NCBI RefSeq assembly: GCF_000378125.1
Contig: NZ_KB899242.1
Span: 434,001 to 498,000, forward strand
DNA: 64,000 nucleotides
Direction of reading: 5' to 3'
Origin: Rudaea cellulosilytica DSM 22992
GTDB lineage: Bacteria > Pseudomonadota > Gammaproteobacteria > Xanthomonadales > Rhodanobacteraceae
Position 1 is the first letter of the stretch, and each line of letters starts with the position of its first letter. The notes beneath the pieces were generated by a model. The model did not search any database. It was not told the origin of the DNA and saw only the letters and a program-made list of their open reading frames with translations. This document shows, piece by piece, positions 57,862 to 64,000 of the stretch. The position numbers and the translations under genes were made by a program.

Positions 57862-59265
57862 TCAGGAAACTTGCCTGCTCCTTTTCAACGAGGGCCACAG
57901 ATACCGGCGCCAAAGCGTGCAGGCAACGACGATATAGAGCGCGCATATCGGCAACACGCGCGTCGAACGCATCCATGCGAACTCGCCGATCGTGATCTTT
58001 TCGCCGAAGAGAAAATACAACGATGGAAGCGAGATGACGGCACCGCAGACGACGAGCCAGCGCGCGTTCCCCTCGTCCATTCCATGATCGAGCAAAACGA
58101 TGCCGAGCAGTAGCACGGGAATGACCGCCGTGTATTGGTATTCCCACACCGTGTTGTAGCTGAGGAAGAACGTCAGAAGCAGCAGCACGGTGGCCCACAT
58201 GGCCGCTCTCATCCGAGCCGTCTCGTCGCGTACCAACGGCACGCAGAACGAGGCCAGCAATGCGGCGAGCAACGGAAGCTTGTACAGCATTGCGGGCAGC
58301 TGGACGCCGGCGAGACCGTTGAGGAAAGCCGAGAGCGAGAAAATCTGGATGTGGTCCCAGTAGAAATCCGATTGGGCAACGAGATTGAGCCAATGAATCG
58401 CGTTGTCTTTCATCTCCGCGGTCAGCACGAAATGATTGTTGTACACGTTCATGTGTCCGCGCACGTAAGCGGGATCGAAGAACAGCGCGATCTCACGCTG
58501 CAGCCCGACCGATGCGGGATTCAACCACGGCACCAGCACGCATAAGAGCGAAACGAGAACGTAGACGGCGATGACGAGCGCGGTTGTCTTGCGTGTTTGC
58601 CTGACCAGCAAAAGCATCGGCAGTGCAAACAGCAGAATCGGCTTGGAAAACAGGCTGATCAACAAGCCGGCTGCGAGCTCGCGCCGCCCGCCCCGCACTC
58701 CCCTCGACAAGTCGAACAGACCGACCACCGTGAGCGCCAGCGCCAGCACCAGCCAGCCATGCATGTTGCCGCTCGAAAGAAGATCGAGTGCGGGAAATCC
58801 GAACACCGAGAAGAAAATGCAGGCGGACTTGCCCAGTTCAGAGCTCGCACGGCGCGAAAACATCCAACCAACGCAGCCCAGGATCACAACCGTGGCAACA
58901 GACCAGAGCCAAAGGCTCAACTCCAGCCGGAAAAACGCGAACCACGGTGCGACGAGCAGCACGAAAACCGGGTGACCGAGGTACCAGGTCACGGGCGGTC
59001 CACCGAACTGGACACCGGCAAAGGTGTCGAACATGCTCTGCCCGGCGAGCAAATTCAGGAACCCGCGCGGAATGCACCAGTAGTCGATGCCGTGTGCCGA
59101 ACTGCCGCCCCAGAAGAACGTTCCGAGCAGCCATTGCGGTTGCAGGAGAAGAACGGCGACCCAGAAACCGGTCAGGTAGCCAAGGAGTTTGCAAAGCGAA
59201 TTCCGAGATACCGCGAAGCTGCGGCTCGTCTGCCGCGCTACGGCAACCGTCGCTTGTTCCGACAT
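57862..59265 (-). CDS. GT87-like polytopic membrane protein (DUF2029)
   Basis: A 467-residue membrane protein with about 10-11 predicted helices and long periplasmic loops, resembling GT87/DUF2029 lipid-linked mannosyl- or glycosyltransferases. The loop VQFGGPPVTWYLGHP and SSGNMHGWLVLALALT are visible. The start is uncertain: ATG 59265 is used; an ATG at 59286 or a GTG at 59307 are alternatives. A perfect palindrome lies immediately upstream. The acceptor and sugar are unknown. Confidence 0.75.
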   Translation of the reverse strand: MSEQATVAVARQTSRSFAVSRNSLCKLLGYLTGFWVAVLLLQPQWLLGTFFWGGSSAHGIDYWCIPRGFLNLLAGQSMFDTFAGVQFGGPPVTWYLGHPVFVLLVAPWFAFFRLELSLWLWSVATVVILGCVGWMFSRRASSELGKSACIFFSVFGFPALDLLSSGNMHGWLVLALALTVVGLFDLSRGVRGGRRELAAGLLISLFSKPILLFALPMLLLVRQTRKTTALVIAVYVLVSLLCVLVPWLNPASVGLQREIALFFDPAYVRGHMNVYNNHFVLTAEMKDNAIHWLNLVAQSDFYWDHIQIFSLSAFLNGLAGVQLPAMLYKLPLLAALLASFCVPLVRDETARMRAAMWATVLLLLTFFLSYNTVWEYQYTAVIPVLLLGIVLLDHGMDEGNARWLVVCGAVISLPSLYFLFGEKITIGEFAWMRSTRVLPICALYIVVACTLWRRYLWPSLKRSRQVS

Positions 59266-59287
59266 GGAGGCGCCCCCGCGCTGCATG

Positions 59288-59308
59288 CGTGAACGCAATG
59301 CGTTCACG
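59288..59308. repeat. Perfect 21-base palindrome upstream of the GT87-like gene
   Basis: CGTGAACGCA-A-TGCGTTCACG is a perfect inverted repeat of two 10-base arms with a single central base. It lies between tRNA-Pro and the membrane-protein gene, overlapping the alternative starts. This form is typical of a dimeric regulator operator. Confidence 0.6.
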
Positions 59309-59333
59309 TCGGCAATTGTCGTTCAATCCATAT

Positions 59334-59410
59334 TGGTCGGGGCGGCGGGATTCGAACCCACGACCCCCTGCCCCCCAGGCAGATGCGCTACCAGGCTGCG
59401 CTACGCCCCG
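59334..59410 (-). tRNA. tRNA-Pro (anticodon GGG)
   Basis: A 77-base tRNA beginning CGGGGCGTAGCGCAGCCTGG and ending CCGACCA with encoded CCA. The acceptor CGGGGCG pairs with CGCCCCG. The anticodon loop CTGGGGG carries GGG (59374-59376), reading CCC and CCU. The T-arm with GGTTCGAATCC is intact. It follows the pheST-ihfA-merR block, the conserved order in xanthomonads and relatives. Confidence 0.96.
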
Positions 59411-59445
59411 ACCGTGATGAAAGCGAATTGTAGCAAAGGAAACTG

Positions 59446-59469
59446 AAAAGTGCGGCCGCGGATGGCCGC
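59446..59469 (-). terminator. Weak terminator-like hairpin between merR-type gene and tRNA-Pro
   Basis: GCGGCC/GGCCGC (59469-59464, 59457-59452 on the minus strand) with a six-base loop is followed by CTTTTC. The stem is short and the T-run weak, so it might terminate only partially, allowing co-transcription of the tRNA. Confidence 0.45.
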
Positions 59470-59505
59470 TTCTTGATCTTCGCGAGCACGCAGGATCGCG
59501 AGAAT

Positions 59506-59862
59506 TCAGTGCTTGAGGATATACAGCACTTCTTCCAGTTCCATGCGCACCTGGCGCACGATCTGGTTGGAAATGCTGGTTTCCACTCGCGCCTGCTGGC
59601 CTTCGAGGCGCTGCCGCGCGCCGGTGATGGTGAAGCCCTGGTCGTAGAGCAGCGCGCGGATCTGACGGATCATCAGCACATCGTGGCGCTGGTAGTAGCG
59701 GCGATTGCCGCGGCGCTTGACCGGCTTGAGGTTCGAGAATTCCTGTTCCCAATAACGCAGCACATGCGGCTTGACCGCGCACAGCTCGCTCACTTCACCA
59801 ATCGTGAAGTAGCGCTTGGCCGGGATGACCGGCAGCTCGTTGTTACTGCCTTGATCCAGCAT
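59506..59862 (-). CDS. MerR-family transcriptional regulator
   Basis: A 118-residue protein with a MerR-type winged helix ([31 protein letters not shown]) and a C-terminal coiled coil (about 85-115) but no metal-binding domain. Such a gene is almost always downstream of ihfA in gammaproteobacteria and its role is unknown. It overlaps ihfA by 20 bases. Confidence 0.93.
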   Translation of the reverse strand: MLDQGSNNELPVIPAKRYFTIGEVSELCAVKPHVLRYWEQEFSNLKPVKRRGNRRYYQRHDVLMIRQIRALLYDQGFTITGARQRLEGQQARVETSISNQIVRQVRMELEEVLYILKH

Positions 59863-60145
59863 AAGACTCTACCTTGAGCTTGAGCTTCTGTCCGGGCCTG
59901 AACGTTACCACGCGCCGCGCGGAAATCGGAATCTCCTCGCCGGTCTTCGGGTTGCGTCCGGGCCGCTGGTTCTTCTTGCGCAAGTCGAAGTTGCCGAAAC
60001 CGGAGAGCTTGACCTGCTCCCCACGTTCGAGCGCTTCGCGCACGACATCGAAGAACGCGTCGACGAATTCCTTCGCCTCGCGCTTGTTCAGACCGACATC
60101 CGTGAACAGACGTTCGGCCATTTCCGCTTTGGTGAGTGCCGTCAT
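59843..60145 (-). CDS. ihfA: Integration host factor alpha subunit
   Basis: This 100-residue nucleoid protein bends DNA as a heterodimer with Ihf[21 protein letters not shown] and the DNA-intercalating arm around [18 protein letters not shown] identify it. It directly follows pheT (one-base gap), the usual position for ihfA. Confidence 0.97.
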   Translation of the reverse strand: MTALTKAEMAERLFTDVGLNKREAKEFVDAFFDVVREALERGEQVKLSGFGNFDLRKKNQRPGRNPKTGEEIPISARRVVTFRPGQKLKLKVESYAGSRQ

Positions 60146-60146
60146 C

Positions 60147-62525
60147 CTACCCCCTCAATCTCGCTTGGCAGTCGCGTTGCAATACGGCCACTGCCAAATC
60201 GACGCTTTCATCCGCATCGGCATCAGTAAGAGTGCGTGAATCATCCTGCAAAATCAAGCCGATGGCGACACTTTTTAGTCCTTGTGCGAGATTCGGCCCG
60301 GCGTAGCGATCAAACACGAAAATCTCATGCAAAACCGCTCCGACAGCGTGACGCACGGCCATTTCGACTGCGGCATAGCTCACATTTTCTGGCAATTCGA
60401 ACGAAAGGTCGCGCCGCACCGAAGGGAATCGTGCCACCGCCGCGCCTCGCGGCACCGTGCGTGCGACGATAGGTTCGAGATCGAATTCGAAGGCATACAC
60501 GTCGGCGTCGAAATCCAGCGCCTTCAGCAAACGTGGGTGCAGCGCGCCGAGGCTGCCAACGACGGCATCGCCGCGCAGGAAATCCGCGGAACGACCCGGA
60601 TGCAGCCAGTTCGCCGCCGAAGCCGCGGTACGGAAGGCACGCACATCGCCGGTCAGCGCGAACAGCGACTCCGCATCGCCCTTCACGTCGTAGAAATCGA
60701 CCGCACGCTTGTCCGCCGCCCATTGCAATTCGTTGGCCTGACCGCAAGCGACGCCGGCAACGCGCACGGTCTCGAGCGGACCGTCCGCACCTTGCTTGAA
60801 CACGCGCCCGATCTCGAACAATCGCACGCGCTCCTGCTGGCGACGGCGATTGGCGATCAAGGCTGAGACCAGGCCCGGCAGAAGTGAGGTGCGCATCGTG
60901 CCGAGATCGGCAGCGAGCGGATTGGCCAGCGCGATCGCGCCGGCGTCAAGCTGCCAGCGTTTGAGCAGATCGGCGTCAAGGAATGCATAGGTGACAGCCT
61001 CGCGATAATCGCGTGCGGCAAGCTGGCGGCGCAGCGCGGCTTCGTCGACGCGCATCTCCGACGGCTCGGCCACGCGAATCTCGCCGGCCGGCATCGTCGT
61101 CGGAATTTTTTCGTAGCCGTGGATGCGCGCAACCTCTTCGATCAGGTCCTCTTCGATCGCGATGTCGAAGCGCCGTGTCGGCGGTATCGCACGCCAGCCA
61201 TCTGCCGTCGTCTCGACCTGCATGTCGAGCGCAGTGAGGATGCGTGCGACGTCGGCATCGGCAACGTCGATGCCGAGCACGCGTTTGAGGCGCGCGCGGC
61301 GCAGCGACACGGCCGCCGGTTGCGCGAGGAATTCCGGCAACATCGCCTCCGTAATCGGGCCGGCTTTGCCACCGCCGAACTCGACGATCAGCTGTGTCGC
61401 ACGTTCGAGTGCGAGCCGCGGCAGTTCGGGATCGACGCCGCGCTCGAAACGATGCGAAGCATCCGTGTGCATGCCGAGCTTGCGCGCGCGGCCGCTGATC
61501 GCGGTCGGCGCGAAATGCGCTGCCTCGAGGAACACATCGCGCGTCGCGTCGGTCACGCGCGTCTCGTAACCGCCCATGATGCCGGCGAGCGCCACCGGTT
61601 TGTCGACATCGGTGATGACCAGGAACTCGGAATCGAGTTTGACCTCCGATTCGTCGAGCAGCTTGAGGCTCTCGCCTGCGCGCGCGCGGCGTACGCCGAT
61701 CGTGCCGGTCAGTGTCGTATTGTCGAACGCGTGCAGCGGTTGGCCCATTTCGAGCAGCACGTAATTGGTCACGTCGACGAGCAGGCTGATCGGGCGCAGC
61801 CCCGAACGGCGCAGGCGTTCGGCCATCCAGAATGGTGTCTGTGCGCTTGCATCGATGCCTTCGATCAGGCGGCCGCAGTAGCGCGGACAATCGGCGCCGG
61901 CATGCAATTCGACCTTGCGCTCGTGCATCGTCGTCGCGGCGATAGTCGCGATCGCGGGAACTGCCGCGGGCACGCCGAAGATCGCGGCCACGTCGCGCGC
62001 GACGCCCTGTACGGACAGGCAGTCGGGGCGGTTCGGGGTGAGTTTGATTTCGATCGCCGCATCGGGCAAATGCAAATAGTTTGCGAGCGGAGTGCCGACC
62101 GGCGCATCGCCCGGCAGTTCAAGCAGGCCGGACGCGTCCGCATCGATGCCAAGTTCCTTGGCCGAACAGAGCATGCCGAACGAATCGACGCCACGCAGCG
62201 CGGCTTTCTTGATCTGCATGCCGTTCGGCATCGTCGCACCGACCGTCGCCAGCGGCGCCTTCAGGCCCGCACGCGCGTTCGGCGCACCGCAGACGATCTG
62301 CACGGTCTCGCCCGTACCCGTCGCTACCTGACACACGCGCAGCTTGTCCGCGTTCGGATGCGCAGAGCATTCGACGATTTCCGCGACGACGATGCCGTCG
62401 AGCGGACCTCCGATCGCCTCGACGCCCTCGACCTCGAGGCCGGCCATCGTCAACTTGTGGCACAGCTCATCGCGAGTCGCGTTGAGCGGAACGAGTTCGC
62501 GCAGCCAGTTTTCTGAAAATTTCAT
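60147..62525 (-). CDS. pheT: Phenylalanyl-tRNA synthetase beta subunit
   Basis: This 792-residue subunit of the heterotetrameric enzyme contains, in order, the N-terminal tRNA-binding OB fold (about 40-150), B3/B4 editing domain (about 210-390), B5 (about 400-480), catalytic-like B6/B7 and the C-terminal FDX-ACB anticodon-binding domain (about 700-792). The start [15 protein letters not shown] is standard. It follows pheS after 60 bases that hold an inverted repeat. Confidence 0.97.
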   Translation of the reverse strand: MKFSENWLRELVPLNATRDELCHKLTMAGLEVEGVEAIGGPLDGIVVAEIVECSAHPNADKLRVCQVATGTGETVQIVCGAPNARAGLKAPLATVGATMPNGMQIKKAALRGVDSFGMLCSAKELGIDADASGLLELPGDAPVGTPLANYLHLPDAAIEIKLTPNRPDCLSVQGVARDVAAIFGVPAAVPAIATIAATTMHERKVELHAGADCPRYCGRLIEGIDASAQTPFWMAERLRRSGLRPISLLVDVTNYVLLEMGQPLHAFDNTTLTGTIGVRRARAGESLKLLDESEVKLDSEFLVITDVDKPVALAGIMGGYETRVTDATRDVFLEAAHFAPTAISGRARKLGMHTDASHRFERGVDPELPRLALERATQLIVEFGGGKAGPITEAMLPEFLAQPAAVSLRRARLKRVLGIDVADADVARILTALDMQVETTADGWRAIPPTRRFDIAIEEDLIEEVARIHGYEKIPTTMPAGEIRVAEPSEMRVDEAALRRQLAARDYREAVTYAFLDADLLKRWQLDAGAIALANPLAADLGTMRTSLLPGLVSALIANRRRQQERVRLFEIGRVFKQGADGPLETVRVAGVACGQANELQWAADKRAVDFYDVKGDAESLFALTGDVRAFRTAASAANWLHPGRSADFLRGDAVVGSLGALHPRLLKALDFDADVYAFEFDLEPIVARTVPRGAAVARFPSVRRDLSFELPENVSYAAVEMAVRHAVGAVLHEIFVFDRYAGPNLAQGLKSVAIGLILQDDSRTLTDADADESVDLAVAVLQRDCQARLRG

Positions 62526-62548
62526 TGCAGGGTCGCCGTGTTCTCTTG

Positions 62549-62579
62549 GCCGTCATTCCGACGGAAGCCGGGTGACGGC
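62549..62579. repeat. Inverted repeat with GCCGTCA/TGACGGC ends, pheS-pheT gap
   Basis: GCCGTCA (62549-62555) and TGACGGC (62573-62579) bound a 31-base element with further internal pairing. The sequence GCCGTCATTCCG recurs as GCCGTCACTCCG in the palindrome at 63690-63721. Confidence 0.55.
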
Positions 62580-62585
62580 AGTGTG

Positions 62586-63721
<1,136 letters not shown>

Positions 63722-63724
63722 AGC

Positions 63725-63761
63725 AAAAAAAGAGGGAGCTAGGCCAAGGCCCGGCTCCCTC
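63725..63761 (-). terminator. Terminator or attenuator hairpin between rplT and pheS
   Basis: On the minus strand GAGGGAGC (63761-63754) pairs with GCTCCCTC (63739-63732), followed by seven T (63731-63725). This is a strong rho-independent structure upstream of pheS. In E. coli pheST is attenuated at the same position, but the leader here is not phenylalanine-rich. Confidence 0.8.
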
Positions 63762-63770
63762 GCGTCTATT

Positions 63771-63839
63771 TCAGCCATCATCCATGATGGCGAGAATCAA
63801 AAAGCGCTCTGCCATGACCGCACGTTTCAATGCGGGCAT
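63771..63839 (-). other. Short open frame before the pheS terminator (22 codons)
   Basis: ATG at 63839 to TGA at 63771 encodes 22 residues with only one Phe; the inner part is MAERFLILAIMDDG. Its stop lies nine bases before the terminator stem, the layout of a leader ORF, but the codon content gives no phenylalanine control signal. Translation is unproven. Confidence 0.25.
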
Positions 63840-63857
63840 GGACGCGATGTGATTCTC

Positions 63858-64000
63858 TTACGCTGCGAGCGCGCCCTTGGCCTTTTCGGCGAGGGCGCCA
63901 AACGCGGCGATGTCGTGCACGGCGATGTCGGCGAGCACCTTGCGGTCGACCGTGATGTTGGCCTTCTTCAGGCCGTTCATCAGGCGGCTGTAAGACAGGC
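63858..64000 (-). CDS. rplT: 50S ribosomal protein L20 (partial, C-terminal part)
   Basis: The last 46 or so residues are present: [18 protein letters not shown] and [20 protein letters not shown] match the L20 C-terminus, ending LAA. The rest lies beyond the right edge, where infC and rpmI are expected. It belongs to the conserved infC-rpmI-rplT-pheST-ihfA order. Confidence 0.95.
   Translation of the reverse strand, partial: LSYSRLMNGLKKANITVDRKVLADIAVHDIAAFGALAEKAKGALAA

Overview
The window is a GC-rich, gene-dense piece of a gammaproteobacterial chromosome. The best guess is the order Lysobacterales (Xanthomonadales), perhaps Rhodanobacteraceae. Gene orders supporting this are separate nuoC and nuoD, rpoE-rseA-mucD without rseB, lepA-lepB-DUF4845-rnc-era-recO, rplT-pheS-pheT-ihfA-merR-tRNA-Pro and a DUF1800/DUF1501 pair. 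The placement is inference from gene content and order; no database comparison was made. No prophage, insertion sequence or CRISPR array was seen.

Layout. (1) 1-5819, minus strand: complex I genes nuoA to nuoG (nuoG runs off the left edge), joined by ATGA stop/start overlaps, with a candidate promoter about 290 nt upstream of nuoA. (2) 6257-7774, plus strand: tpiA, secG, tRNA-Leu(GAG) and a terminator. (3) 7872-15450, minus strand: a PhzF-like gene and an accessory cluster encoding a GMC flavoprotein with its Tat-exported subunit, two Tat-exported TIM-barrel isomerase/epimerase-like proteins, a DUF1080 lipoprotein and an MFS transporter. This parts list fits a periplasmic 3-keto-glycoside route and is the most interesting candidate system here. 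(4) 15661-26924, minus strand: nearly all of branched-chain amino acid synthesis (leuA, ilvE, leuCDB, ilvD, ilvC, ilvB, ilvH), preceded by a readable transcription attenuator with a Leu/Val/Ile-rich leader peptide. (5) 27152-31650: a cold-shock gene, then purine salvage, nagZ, a CYTH protein and rlmD. (6) 31729-32472: a stand-alone REC-HPt phosphorelay protein, plus strand. (7) 32489-41138, minus strand: the envelope-stress operon rpoE-rseA-mucD with its own sigma-E-type promoter, then lepA-lepB-DUF4845-rnc-era-recO. (8) 41348-50547: fadJ-like gene, a 1408-residue secreted subtilase, and ccmABCDE without ccmFGH. (9) 50565-59265: pip and a probable D-2-hydroxyglutarate dehydrogenase divergent from serA, the DUF1800/DUF1501 pair, and a GT87-like membrane protein. 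(10) 59334-64000, minus strand: tRNA-Pro(GGG), merR-type gene, ihfA, pheT, pheS and the end of rplT.

How the parts work together. Most of the window is housekeeping: respiration, central carbon, BCAA, serine, translation and envelope quality control. Layered on it are regulatory devices legible in the DNA: the leu attenuator whose leader may be leaderless, the autogenous sigma-E promoter, many one- and four-base gene overlaps, and several intergenic palindromes, some sharing CGTCA/TGACG termini. The accessory parts (oxidative sugar cluster, secreted protease, DUF1800/1501 pair) point to a free-living organism that scavenges glycosides and protein.
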